DNA of 27,783 bases from Dethiothermospora halolimnae (GCF_037577855.1 NZ_JBAKFX010000052.1:1-27783); one strand, 5' to 3'. Positions 1 through 7,851 are shown, numbered from the stretch's first letter. Numbers and translations are program-made. The notes: generated from the letters alone by a model not told the origin.

Positions 1-86
1 TTGGTCTTAATTTTATCTTGTCAATAAAATTGTACCCTATTTTTGGGGGGTGGCAAGTATTTTATATATAAATTTGTAAAAATAAA

Positions 87-126
87 GGTTTTGTCAAGGT
101 TTTTTGATAAAACTTTTGACAAAACC
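87..126. repeat. Inverted repeat upstream of the lipoprotein gene
   Basis: GGTTTTGTCAA at 87-97 is repeated exactly in inverted form at 116-126, with an 18-nt centre. It ends about 12 nt before the AGGAGGTG ribosome binding site of the gene at 150. No T-run follows it, so it does not look like a terminator of an upstream gene. It could be an operator or a 5'-UTR stem; the role is inference. Confidence 0.5.
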
Positions 127-149
127 AAATAACTATAGGAGGTGTAACA

Positions 150-509
150 ATGAAAAAAATATTTACCCTAATTATAATGTTTTTATTAGTCACCACTATA
201 ATTTCCTGTGGTTCCAACACAGACTATACTAAAGAATTTTCCTATTTACCTAAATATGAAAATATGGAACTAGAAAAAGTAATAGAGCCAAATAATGATA
301 GCGAGTACTCAACTGCTACATACATAATTAGTGATGCAAATAGAGAAGCTGTTATGGAAGGATATGAAAAAGTATTACACAGTGATAATTGGAAAACAAC
401 ATATGATAATAAACCCAATTTAATAACTGTAGAGAAGGAGGAGCATGAAGCTACTATAATGGCCTACCAAGAAGAAAATAATGTTAAACTGGCCATAGCT
501 ATAAAATAA
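150..509 (+). CDS. Small putative lipoprotein
   Basis: This gene encodes 119 aa. The N-terminus has two lysines, a hydrophobic stretch and a lipobox-like IISC ending at Cys20, so it is predicted to be exported, lipidated and anchored outside the membrane. The mature part is charged (Lys/Glu-rich) and recalls the single small alpha/beta domain of short clostridial lipoproteins, but I do not recognise a family and assign no function. The start is well supported by AGGAGGTG about 8 nt upstream of the ATG. The gene appears monocistronic: two hairpins follow at 551-604, the second with a T-rich tail. Confidence 0.8.
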   Translation: MKKIFTLIIMFLLVTTIISCGSNTDYTKEFSYLPKYENMELEKVIEPNNDSEYSTATYIISDANREAVMEGYEKVLHSDNWKTTYDNKPNLITVEKEEHEATIMAYQEENNVKLAIAIK

Positions 510-550
510 ATTTTACAATAATATCACTTGACATTAAAAGCTTTTCATGT

Positions 551-578
551 GAATATTTAGATGTAACACTAAATATTC
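551..578. repeat. Perfect 10-bp inverted repeat
   Basis: GAATATTTAG (551-560) and CTAAATATTC (569-578) form a perfect stem with an 8-nt loop. It lies directly before a second hairpin at 579-604. The two may fold side by side in the 3' region of the lipoprotein transcript. Confidence 0.5.
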
Positions 579-615
579 GTAACTTCAAATTGATTTGAGG
601 TTACATTTTTGTATT
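579..615 (+). terminator. Probable terminator of the lipoprotein gene
   Basis: GTAACTTCAAAT and ATTTGAGGTTAC (579-604) form a hairpin with one mismatched pair. ATTTTTGTATTTT follows immediately, as expected for intrinsic termination on the + strand. The TTG at 595 that opens the next reading frame lies inside this hairpin, which argues against that TTG as a start. Confidence 0.55.
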
Positions 616-1164
616 TTAGCAAAAGAAGGTGGTATTATTTCAAATAGTATAATTAATTTTAAGGAAAGAAAAGAAGCTATTTTAGAAAGAAGACATTTTA
701 TAGAAAATTATAAAAAAGAAAAATCTAAGATAGAAATAAAGAAAGAACTAATGCCTTTAGTATTAGAGTCATTAAAAAGTGAAATTGAAACCTTAAAACA
801 AACCTACGTAGATCTAGAGGATGATCAGTTTCATCTAAATAAAGACTTTAGTAAAGATGATGTTTTAAAAAGTATTATTGAAGACATTGATTTTTATAAA
901 ACAACACTTCAAAATCTTAGTACCCTATACGAAGATACTACAAAAGATAGCTATATAATAATGCTTGACTTTGATGGGTTAGAAAAATTTTCAATGGCTG
1001 TAGATCCTATATACTTACAAGAATATATATTTGATTCTAATGATGAAAAGGCAGAAAGTAAATTAATTGAAAACTATAATGATTTATCAGACTTTTTTAA
1101 TTTGATAAATGATTTATATTGGCAAAGGTTAAAAGTTATTAATCCAAAAATCAAAAGGAAATAA
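595..1164 (+). CDS. Hypothetical protein, start uncertain
   Basis: This frame encodes up to 189 aa of charged, mostly helical sequence rich in Lys, Glu and Asp, with no signal peptide, membrane segment or catalytic motif that I recognise. The start is unclear. The first possible codon, TTG at 595, lies inside the terminator hairpin of the previous gene. A GGTGG ribosome-binding-like sequence at about 627-633 has only ATT or ATA codons after it, and the first ATG is about 51 codons in, inside a continuous coding pattern. The gene may use a rare start codon or may have lost its 5' end. The TAA stop is inside a 29-bp hairpin stem at 1152-1212. Confidence 0.55.
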   Translation: MRLHFCILAKEGGIISNSIINFKERKEAILERRHFIENYKKEKSKIEIKKELMPLVLESLKSEIETLKQTYVDLEDDQFHLNKDFSKDDVLKSIIEDIDFYKTTLQNLSTLYEDTTKDSYIIMLDFDGLEKFSMAVDPIYLQEYIFDSNDEKAESKLIENYNDLSDFFNLINDLYWQRLKVINPKIKRK

Positions 1165-1212
1165 AAAAAGAGATATCCCCTTAGGGGATATCTCTTTTTT
1201 TATTTCCTTTTG
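1152..1212 (+). terminator. 29-bp perfect hairpin, terminator
   Basis: Positions 1152-1180 and 1184-1212 are exact reverse complements, with a 3-nt loop (TTA) between CCCC and GGGG. The A-run before and T-run after the GC-rich top make a textbook intrinsic terminator for the upstream + strand gene. The arms continue well beyond what termination needs and include the last codons and the TAA stop (1162-1164). It would also work on the opposite strand. Confidence 0.9.
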
Positions 1213-1343
1213 TAACTGCTCCCGTTCACTTATTTAAATACTTATCTATATCTTTTCATTGTAATTCAGCTGACTTTTTTCTACAATAACTAACAAAATA
1301 TACTCCTTATGTAAACTACAATTACATTGAAGGGGGTGATATT

Positions 1344-1514
1344 ATGTCAGAAAAAGAAAAAATAGAAAGAGAAATAGAAGTTCTTAGATTATGTTTAAAT
1401 GTACTTATTAGGACTAAAAAAGGTAATATGTTAGATGGAGATGTAATAAAAGCTAGTCAATTACTTGACGATGCTATTACTGAGTATCTAAAACTATTAA
1501 ATGATGAAAACTAA
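1344..1514 (+). CDS. Spo0E-like aspartyl-phosphate phosphatase
   Basis: This short gene encodes 56 aa. The N-terminal helix (residues 4-22) is followed by a turn and a second helix carrying ASQLLDDAITEYLKLL at about residues 38-53. This matches the Spo0E family signature SQxLDxxIxxY. Known family members are two-helix peptides that dephosphorylate Spo0A~P and so delay sporulation. The family match rests on the motif and size; the exact target is inference. The start is supported by AGGGGGTGAT 3 nt upstream of the ATG. A cluster of inverted repeats follows at 1535-1658 before the convergent sucD gene. Confidence 0.85.
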   Translation: MSEKEKIEREIEVLRLCLNVLIRTKKGNMLDGDVIKASQLLDDAITEYLKLLNDEN

Positions 1515-1534
1515 AAATCAATTATCAACTTACC

Positions 1535-1577
1535 TTATATGTATATAAAATCCATTCTTGATTCTATATACATATAA
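1535..1577. repeat. Perfect 13-bp inverted repeat
   Basis: TTATATGTATATA (1535-1547) is repeated exactly in inverted form at 1565-1577 with a 17-nt centre. It is the first of three inverted repeats between the convergent Spo0E-like gene and sucD. Its AT-only arms make a strong terminator unlikely. Confidence 0.5.
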
Positions 1578-1580
1578 TTA

Positions 1581-1616
1581 CTTCATATGGTGTATGTTTA
1601 CATACACCATATGAAG
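1581..1616. repeat. Perfect 16-bp hairpin
   Basis: CTTCATATGGTGTATG (1581-1596) and its exact complement (1601-1616) enclose the 4-nt loop TTTA. Neither side has a T-run, so this is not a standard intrinsic terminator on either strand. It may stabilise a 3' end or block read-through between the convergent genes. Confidence 0.6.
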
Positions 1617-1627
1617 CCCTTCATAAA

Positions 1628-1658
1628 CGAAAAAAAAGCTTATGCATATGCATAAGCT
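1628..1658 (-). terminator. sucD operon terminator
   Basis: A 22-bp perfect palindrome at 1637-1658 folds on the - strand as AGCTTATGC, loop ATAT, GCATAAGCT, then a run of about nine T. It begins about 23 nt after the sucD stop codon and ends the 4-hydroxybutyrate cluster. Confidence 0.8.
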
Positions 1659-1681
1659 AGTATAAGAAAGCTTTTTACAAG

Positions 1682-3034
1682 CTAGGAAGCCCAAATTTCA
1701 TCATCTGATGGTACTTCTTTATCTTCTTGGAGAAGACCTATTCTAGAAATATTTAATAAATGCTTAAATGTAAAGTTCTCAGAAATTGAATTATTTCCCC
1801 AAGATCCACAACCCAAAGTAGTTGTTGGTGAGAAGCCATTTGTCAAGCTTCCACCGGCTGTTGTTGCTGATGGAGCATTAACAACGAGTCTTGATACACA
1901 TAAACTTTTTCCTACCTTCTCTATGTTTTCTAAACTCTCAGAGTGTACAGCTGCACTATGTCCATTTCCCTCTAACTCCAAATTAGTCTTTGCGATATTT
2001 ATTGCTTCATCTATATCTTTATATATAAATGTAGACATTACTGGACACATTTTTTCTCTACATAAATCGTCTTCTTCACCTATTCCATCTGCCTCTAACA
2101 ATATAATTTTAGTGTCCTTAGGAATGTTAACCCCTGCCATTTCTGCTATTTTTGATGTAGACTGTCCCACCACATCCTTGTTCATATGTCCACCTTTAAA
2201 TATTGTTTTCCTTAGTTTATCCTTTTCTTCAGGATCTCTAACTAGATAACATCCCTGATCTTCAAAGGCTTTAATTACATCTTCATAATCATCTTCATGG
2301 GCTATTATAGTCTGTTCCCCTGAACAAATAATACCATTATCAAAGCTTCTACCTGTTATTATCTTCGAAGCTGCATCATAAAAATCTATATTTCTATCCA
2401 CTATCACTTGTACATTTCCTGCACCGACTCCAAAGGCTGGCTTACCACTGGAATATGCTGCCTTAACCATGCCCATACCTCCAGTCGCCACTACAACATC
2501 AACTGATTTCATTAATTCATTTGTCTTTTCTATAGATGGCTCCTCTATTATTTGAATTAAATTTTCAGGCGCATTTAGTTCCTTTAATTTTTCATTTATC
2601 AATTCTACTGTTTTTCCACTACATTTTTTAGCCCTTGGATGTGGGGCTATAATTATTGAATTTCTTCCCTTTAATGCAAACATTGCGTTACACATCGGTG
2701 TAACTATAGGGTTTGTCGTAGGAGTAACTGCCCCCACTACTCCTATTGGTTTAGCTATTTCTATTACATTACTTTCTTCGTCCCTATTTATAACTCCCAC
2801 TGACTTTTTACTCTTAATATCATTCCATATAACTCTAGCCTTACCTTTATTTTTAGCTACCTTATCTTCATAAACCCCCATTCTTGTTTCATCTACTGCC
2901 ATTCTTGCTAACATTTCCGCATTATCATAAACTACCTTTCCTATAACCCTTACTAATTCATCTACCTGCTTTTGATCATATTGTTCAAATCTCTGTTGTG
3001 CAACCTTAGCTTTTTTAATCATTTCTTGTATCAT
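1682..3034 (-). CDS. sucD: CoA-acylating succinate-semialdehyde dehydrogenase
   Basis: This 450-aa aldehyde dehydrogenase would reduce succinyl-CoA to succinate semialdehyde and CoA with NAD(P)H, or run in reverse. The N-terminal nucleotide-binding half includes VTPTTNPIVTPM (about 103-114), and the probable catalytic Cys237 lies in DNGIICSGEQ. Length and the motif order (MGVYEDKVAK, ITGRSFDNGIICS, LGCGSWGNNSISEN) match the Clostridium kluyveri SucD family as I remember it, rather than general acetaldehyde dehydrogenases. It is the last gene of the cluster, 307 bp after 4hbD, in a gap filled by repeats. AAGGGGGC precedes the ATG. The substrate is inferred from family resemblance plus the 4hbD, cat2 and abfD neighbours. 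Confidence 0.9.
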   Translation of the reverse strand: MIQEMIKKAKVAQQRFEQYDQKQVDELVRVIGKVVYDNAEMLARMAVDETRMGVYEDKVAKNKGKARVIWNDIKSKKSVGVINRDEESNVIEIAKPIGVVGAVTPTTNPIVTPMCNAMFALKGRNSIIIAPHPRAKKCSGKTVELINEKLKELNAPENLIQIIEEPSIEKTNELMKSVDVVVATGGMGMVKAAYSSGKPAFGVGAGNVQVIVDRNIDFYDAASKIITGRSFDNGIICSGEQTIIAHEDDYEDVIKAFEDQGCYLVRDPEEKDKLRKTIFKGGHMNKDVVGQSTSKIAEMAGVNIPKDTKIILLEADGIGEEDDLCREKMCPVMSTFIYKDIDEAINIAKTNLELEGNGHSAAVHSESLENIEKVGKSLCVSRLVVNAPSATTAGGSLTNGFSPTTTLGCGSWGNNSISENFTFKHLLNISRIGLLQEDKEVPSDDEIWAS

Positions 3035-3085
3035 TTTGAAAGCCCCCTTAGTTTTTTTATTATACTAAGCAACAATATTATATAA

Positions 3086-3203
3086 TTGAGAATTGACAAT
3101 TAAATGTGGATTTAGTCACTTCGTTCCTAAAAGATTATATTTCAAATCAGCTTTAGCTGATTTGTACCTTAACTCTCCACTCTCTATTATCAACTGTCAA
3201 CTT
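3086..3203. mobile_element. MITE-like intergenic repeat, copy A
   Basis: This stretch between 4hbD and sucD shares a core of about 75 bp, with roughly ten differences, with 5875-6001. The core includes a central hairpin, CAAATCAGCT-TT-AGCTGATTTG at 3143-3164, and TTTAGTCACTT. The ends are related inverted sequences (GAATTGACAATTAA on the left, ATCAACTGTCAACT on the right). It codes for nothing. The form fits a non-autonomous repeat inserted in an operon gap; mobility itself is inference. Confidence 0.65.
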
Positions 3204-3209
3204 TTTTAA

Positions 3210-3341
3210 TTACCGGAGAGTGAATTCCCCTCTGCGAAACTTATATCTTTTTTCTTTGATTTACCTAAATACCCGTAGCGTCGAATTCATTCGACGGTTT
3301 CCTTATCTATTCTTTATTCTCTATTATCTATTCTTTAGTTT
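3210..3341. repeat. Second intergenic repeat-like block
   Basis: Next to copy A is a second structured stretch. It contains the hairpin CGTCGAAT-TC-ATTCGACG (3279-3296) and tandem short words such as TATCTATTCTTT and TTATTCTCTA near 3304-3336. There is no reading frame. The GC-rich hairpin and iterated words resemble dispersed clostridial intergenic repeats. No second copy was seen in this window. Confidence 0.4.
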
Positions 3342-4457
3342 TTAATAAAGCCTTCCATATATCCCTTTAATCTCTTCCCTTGAAAGTTCAACATAATTAT
3401 TAGCTAATAACCTTTGTTGACTCTCAAGTACACTATCTGTAAATAATTCTATCTCCTCTTCAGCCATGCCATATGTTCTTAATTCATTTTTAGAAAGTAA
3501 TTTACCTAAAACTTCTTCAACCCTGTCATAAACTTTTTCTTCATCCACATTAAGAATATTAGATAGTAATTCGTTTATTTCTTTAATACTTCCATTAGGA
3601 TTTTTCCTATTATACTCTTTAAATACTTCAGTAAAGAATTGATAGTTTGCCTCACCATGGGGAACGTGATATTTACCTCCCAATGGATAGGATAGTGCAT
3701 GTACTGCCCCTACTCCTGTATTACCAAAGGCTATTCCAGCATAGTTACTTGCTATTAATATATCTTCTAACCTTTCAAACCTATAATCTTCTCCCTTTTC
3801 TATAATATTTAAATATACATCAAATATAGTTTCTATAGCCTTTTTACTATACAATTTAGAATAAGGATTTGATTTAGGAGATACATATGATTCTATTGCA
3901 TGTATTAAAGCATCTATGGAGCTATATACATAAAATTTATAAGGAAGTCCTTTTAAAAATTCAGGTATTAATATAGCATCATCTGGAAATAACTGTTCTA
4001 CAGCAAGGCCCATTTTAGTACCCTTTGATTTTAACTCAGCTATTGATATATTGGTAACTTCACTACCTGTACCACAGGTTGTTGGAATGGCAATTAAGTC
4101 CTTATCTTTTATTAGATCTATCTTCTTCTCAAAGGCATCCACCACATTATCTAAATCTTTTAAAACTAGTAATTTAGCTATATCTAAAACTGTTCCTCCA
4201 CCCACAGCTATTATCCTATTAAACTCCCTTTTTTTAGCCTCTTTTAATATGGCATTCATCATTTCATCCGATGGTTCTCCCTGACCAAAATCCTCCTGCA
4301 TAATAAAGTTAGCATCTAAATTTAATTCTTTCATAAAAGGTTCATATAAAAATCTATTTGTTAAAACCACATCTTCACTTGATATATTAAACTCTTCGGC
4401 GAATTCTCTAAAACTATCAAAGCTATGGATATTGGTTTTTAGTTTAAATAATTCCAT
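3342..4457 (-). CDS. 4hbD: NAD-dependent 4-hydroxybutyrate dehydrogenase
   Basis: This 371-aa iron-type (group III) alcohol dehydrogenase reduces succinate semialdehyde to 4-hydroxybutyrate. The dinucleotide loop GGGTVLD is at 86-92 and PTTCGTGSE at 125-133. Candidate metal ligands are Asp182, His186 (DALIHAIE), His253 (VHALSYP) and His267 (HVPHGE); His264 is nearby. The length equals that of C. kluyveri 4HbD, and motifs such as GLPYKF and AGIAFGN.GVGAVHALSYP fit this subfamily rather than butanol or propanediol dehydrogenases. AAAGGAGATATTT precedes the ATG. It lies 27 bp after cat2, so the two are almost certainly cotranscribed. Confidence 0.92.
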   Translation of the reverse strand: MELFKLKTNIHSFDSFREFAEEFNISSEDVVLTNRFLYEPFMKELNLDANFIMQEDFGQGEPSDEMMNAILKEAKKREFNRIIAVGGGTVLDIAKLLVLKDLDNVVDAFEKKIDLIKDKDLIAIPTTCGTGSEVTNISIAELKSKGTKMGLAVEQLFPDDAILIPEFLKGLPYKFYVYSSIDALIHAIESYVSPKSNPYSKLYSKKAIETIFDVYLNIIEKGEDYRFERLEDILIASNYAGIAFGNTGVGAVHALSYPLGGKYHVPHGEANYQFFTEVFKEYNRKNPNGSIKEINELLSNILNVDEEKVYDRVEEVLGKLLSKNELRTYGMAEEEIELFTDSVLESQQRLLANNYVELSREEIKGIYGRLY

Positions 4458-4484
4458 AAATATCTCCTTTCTTTCTAAGGCTTA

Positions 4485-5777
4485 CTACTTAAATCTCTTA
4501 TTATATTCCACCTCTAATTCTTTCCTAAAGTCTGGGTGGGCTATGTTTATAAGAGCCTTTGCCCTTTCCTTTAAAGTTTTACCCCTTAAATTTGCTATTC
4601 CGTATTCCGTAACAATATAATGAACATCGTTTCTTGAAGTTGTAACTGCACTTCCTTCTGTTATAAAGGGAACTATTCTTGATATCCTTCCCTTTGAGGC
4701 CGTTGATGGTATAGCTATTATAGATTTCCCTTCCCTAGCCATACTGGAGCCCCTAACATAATCAACCTGGCCCCCTACTCCACTAAATTGATTAAGTCCT
4801 ATACTTTCTGAAACAACTTGACCCATCAAGTCCACTTGTATACATGAATTAATAGATATCATTTTATCATTTTTCATAATAGTACATGGATGATTTACAT
4901 AGTCTACAGGATATAATTCAACACTGGGATTATTATCAATAAACTCATATAGCTTTTTACTTCCCATTAAAAATGTTGATATCATTTTATTTTTATGAAG
5001 AGTCTTAGCCTTTCCGTTTATAACACCTTTCTCTATAAGTTCTAAAACTCCATCAGAAAACATTTCTGTATGAACTCCTAAATCTTTCTTTTCTCCTAAG
5101 GACATTAAGACTGCATCGGGAATAGCACCTATTCCCAACTGTAATGTTGAGCCATCATCTATTAATTTTGCACAATTTTCTCCTATCTTCTTTTCCACAT
5201 CTCCAATATTTGGAGCAGGTAATTCATAAAGTTCATTTGATGTTTCTACTATATAATCAATATCAGATATATGGATAAAATTTTCTCCCATAACTCTAGG
5301 CATCTTATCATTTACTTCTGCTATTACTATATCTGCAGCCTCTGTGGCTGGCTTAGTATAGTCACAGGATACTCCAAAGCTACAATATCCATGATTATCC
5401 GGTTTACTTAATTGCACTATTGCAACATCAACTTTAAAGTTCTCTTCTTTAAACAGCCTTGGAACTTCATAGAAAAAACATGGGGTGTAATCGGCTCTAC
5501 CTTCTTTTATAGCCTTCCTTGAATTTCCTCCTACAAATATTGCATTATGTCTAAAATGGGGTTCCATATCTTCATTCATATATTTCCCTTCTCCTAAGGA
5601 AAGCATATGAACTATTTCTACATTCTTAAATTTTTCTTTATTGTCCACCATGGCATCTATAACATCCACAGGTGTCCCAGCGGCATGACCTAAAACCACA
5701 CGAGAATTAGATGCTATCTTTAATGCCGCTTCTTTTTTGGATAATAATTTCCTATTATATAACTGTCTCCAACCCAT
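4485..5777 (-). CDS. cat2: 4-hydroxybutyrate CoA-transferase
   Basis: This 430-aa family I CoA-transferase (also named abfT) activates 4-hydroxybutyrate to 4-hydroxybutyryl-CoA using acetyl-CoA or a similar donor. The probable catalytic Glu238 is in HTEMFSDG, the same number I recall for the Clostridium aminobutyricum enzyme. GVGGQVDYVRG and a C-terminal TEYGIANLRGKT segment are typical of the acetyl-CoA hydrolase/transferase fold. GGGGGTGA about 4 nt before the ATG supports the start. It links the semialdehyde branch (4hbD, sucD downstream) to the dehydratase upstream. The 223-bp gap to nfu holds repeat copy B. Confidence 0.92.
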   Translation of the reverse strand: MGWRQLYNRKLLSKKEAALKIASNSRVVLGHAAGTPVDVIDAMVDNKEKFKNVEIVHMLSLGEGKYMNEDMEPHFRHNAIFVGGNSRKAIKEGRADYTPCFFYEVPRLFKEENFKVDVAIVQLSKPDNHGYCSFGVSCDYTKPATEAADIVIAEVNDKMPRVMGENFIHISDIDYIVETSNELYELPAPNIGDVEKKIGENCAKLIDDGSTLQLGIGAIPDAVLMSLGEKKDLGVHTEMFSDGVLELIEKGVINGKAKTLHKNKMISTFLMGSKKLYEFIDNNPSVELYPVDYVNHPCTIMKNDKMISINSCIQVDLMGQVVSESIGLNQFSGVGGQVDYVRGSSMAREGKSIIAIPSTASKGRISRIVPFITEGSAVTTSRNDVHYIVTEYGIANLRGKTLKERAKALINIAHPDFRKELEVEYNKRFK

Positions 5778-5874
5778 ACTTTCACCCCCGCTACTATATA
5801 TTTGTTATTTTTTTAACTATCTTTATTAAAAATGACTTCTGTTTATTTTCTTAATTATGGACTTTTATAAAATT

Positions 5875-6001
5875 AACAATGGACCATTGACAGTTGACAA
5901 TTAGAGGTGATTTTAGTCACTTTGTTCCTAAAATATTATATCCAAATCAGCTTCAGCTGATTTGTACCTTAATTGTCCACTGTCCACTATCAATTCTCCA
6001 T
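5875..6001. mobile_element. MITE-like intergenic repeat, copy B
   Basis: This is the second copy of the repeat at 3086-3203, located between nfu and cat2. Its ends are imperfect inverted repeats: ATGGACCATTGACAGTTGAC on the left and the complement of GTCCACTATCAATTCTCCAT on the right. The central hairpin CAAATCAGCT-TC-AGCTGATTTG is at 5943-5964. The right end abuts the nfu stop codon. Both copies lie in the same operon. Confidence 0.7.
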
Positions 6002-6285
6002 TATTTTTTCAAAATATTTCTAGCCACATCTAACAATCCTTCATCTACCTGATTTACCAATATCACTTCTTCTATATCGGGAATATCTTCCTTTATAGCC
6101 CTTTCAACCAGTGTTTCCATGGTCATTTGAGCTCCTGGGCATCCTTTGCAGGAGCCTAGAAAGCTTACCTTTACAACATTATCTTCAACGGATAAAAGCT
6201 TTATATCTCCATTATGCTCACTTAGTGGTGTTCTTATTTTATTGTCAATTATGCCTTCTATTTTAGTATAAAGCTTATTATTCAT
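6001..6285 (-). CDS. NifU C-terminal domain (Nfu) iron-sulfur carrier
   Basis: This 94-aa protein consists of a single Nfu domain. It has the conserved pattern HNGDI (24-28), then GSCKGCPGAQMTM, with the cluster-binding cysteines Cys46 and Cys49 in CxxC. Family members hold a bridging [4Fe-4S] cluster between two subunits and pass it to apo-enzymes. The gene starts 14 bp after abfD, with its GGAGTGA site in that gap, so it is probably translated with it. AbfD is a [4Fe-4S] enzyme and its gene is the immediate neighbour, which suggests a dedicated cluster donor. That partnership is inference. Confidence 0.9.
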   Translation of the reverse strand: MNNKLYTKIEGIIDNKIRTPLSEHNGDIKLLSVEDNVVKVSFLGSCKGCPGAQMTMETLVERAIKEDIPDIEEVILVNQVDEGLLDVARNILKK

Positions 6286-6299
6286 CTATTTCACTCCAG

Positions 6300-7766
6300 T
6301 TATTTATTTTTGGTCTCATCTATCTTGGCTATTTTCTTAGCTAATTCTTTCTTTCCTTCTATATTACCCTGTCTAGCTATCATAATTCTTTGGGCCTGAG
6401 GTGAACCGGCTCCGTGCATAGATTCTGTTCTATACCCCACTGCAGCTGTTCCAAGGGTTAGGTTTTCAACGAGTCTTAATATTCTCATTCTATTTTCTGT
6501 AGCAACTCCAGATTTAGCCTTAAAGTACTTCTTCATATATTCTCCTATTTCCGGGTGATTAAAATCCTTTTCAGATGGTAATGTAACCATTAGTCCTCCA
6601 GCTATATCCTCTGCTAGTCTTGCTATTTCATAAGGATATCTAGTTACATTTTGCTTACATATATTAGCAAGTAATAAGTCTATCTCATAGTTACCGGACA
6701 TTGTCTCATGTCCCTCAGATGAACAAGCTATACCACAACAATAAAGGGTTTCATTTAGATGAGTCATCTCTATGAGTTTATCCTTTATGTGACTTGCCTT
6801 AGGTACTCCATTATATTCTGCAGCTAAAGCAGCAGCACCTATTAATACATCACCAACTCCAACTTTACATCCACCATAGGACTGTCTATGATATCCTGCA
6901 AATCTTTCCACTAACATTCCTGCAAACTGATACTCTCCACAAAGGAATATTCTATCATTAGGTACAAATACATCATCAAATATTACTAAGGCTTCGTGGC
7001 CTCCAAATTCACTGTTACCTAAATCTATATCTGCCCCTTCTTCTAATTTTCTAGCATCACATGACTGTCTACCATATACCATAATTACACCATCTGCATC
7101 ACTTGGTACAGCAAAGGATACTGCATAGTCCTTATCATCTTCCCTCATTGCTATAGTTGGCATAACTAGATGTTCATGGGAATTAAGGGCACCTGTTTGA
7201 TGGGCTTTAGCTCCCCTGACTACTATACCGTCTTCCCTTCTTTCAACTATTCTTAAGAACATATCAGGATCTTCTTGCTTAGATGGTGAAAGACTTCTAT
7301 CCCCTTTAGGATCTGTCATAGCTCCATCTACCGTTAAGTCATTGTCTTGAACATATTTCATGTATTTCTTAAAGTTTTCATGATATTTAGTTCCACATTC
7401 TTTATCTATTTCATAAGTGGTACTATATACAGCATTAAATGCATCCATACCAACACATCTTTGGAAACAAGAAGCTGTTTTTTGTCCCACTAGTCTTTGC
7501 ATTTTAACTTTGTTTTTTAGATCTTCTGTGCTTTGGTGAATATGACAAAAGCGATTTACAACTTCTCCTGTTAAATGAGATTTAGCAGTCATTACATCCT
7601 TATATTCATCCTTTTGTGCCAATTCATAGGTCATGGCTATTGAATTAAGGGATGGTCTGATAACCGGATGATCTACTGGATTGTCTATTAACTCCCCAAA
7701 TAAATAAACCTTCAAATCCATTTCTCTTAAACTCTCAATGTACTGCTCCTTTGTCATTAAAGCCAC
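6300..7766 (-). CDS. abfD: 4-hydroxybutyryl-CoA dehydratase / vinylacetyl-CoA isomerase
   Basis: This flavin and [4Fe-4S] enzyme dehydrates 4-hydroxybutyryl-CoA to crotonyl-CoA. Cluster ligands are visible: Cys100 and Cys104 in ASCFQRC, then His and Cys in YHRQSYGGC (HxxxxxxC), the pattern known from C. aminobutyricum. GAKAHQTG, FGGHEALV and the C-terminal AVGYRTESMHGAGSPQAQR are typical of the family. I chose GTG at 7766 (488 aa). An ATG at 7775 abuts the GGGAG ribosome site, whereas GTG is 9 nt away and gives an N-terminus like MxLMTxEQYIESL in known AbfD. It is the first gene of the cluster, with a promoter at 7893-7922. Confidence 0.93.
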   Translation of the reverse strand: MALMTKEQYIESLREMDLKVYLFGELIDNPVDHPVIRPSLNSIAMTYELAQKDEYKDVMTAKSHLTGEVVNRFCHIHQSTEDLKNKVKMQRLVGQKTASCFQRCVGMDAFNAVYSTTYEIDKECGTKYHENFKKYMKYVQDNDLTVDGAMTDPKGDRSLSPSKQEDPDMFLRIVERREDGIVVRGAKAHQTGALNSHEHLVMPTIAMREDDKDYAVSFAVPSDADGVIMVYGRQSCDARKLEEGADIDLGNSEFGGHEALVIFDDVFVPNDRIFLCGEYQFAGMLVERFAGYHRQSYGGCKVGVGDVLIGAAALAAEYNGVPKASHIKDKLIEMTHLNETLYCCGIACSSEGHETMSGNYEIDLLLANICKQNVTRYPYEIARLAEDIAGGLMVTLPSEKDFNHPEIGEYMKKYFKAKSGVATENRMRILRLVENLTLGTAAVGYRTESMHGAGSPQAQRIMIARQGNIEGKKELAKKIAKIDETKNK

Positions 7767-7833
7767 TAAAATCATCTCCCAATTTAAATATTTTAAAAAT
7801 TATTGAAAAGGTTTTCATTCGTTCTAACTATTT

Positions 7834-7851
7834 AAGGGATTATAATCCCTT
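7834..7851. promoter_or_regulatory. 18-bp palindrome in the abfD leader
   Basis: AAGGGATTATAATCCCTT is a perfect palindrome. It lies about 70 bp upstream of the abfD start and downstream of the predicted promoter at 7893-7922, so it falls in the untranslated leader. It may be an operator where a bound protein blocks transcription, or an RNA hairpin. No T-run follows. Confidence 0.45.

Noticed and set aside
1..86. Possible sigma-54 element at TGGCAAGTATTTTATA near 51.
   Set aside because: No GC lies 10 bp after the GG, so the -12 element is absent.
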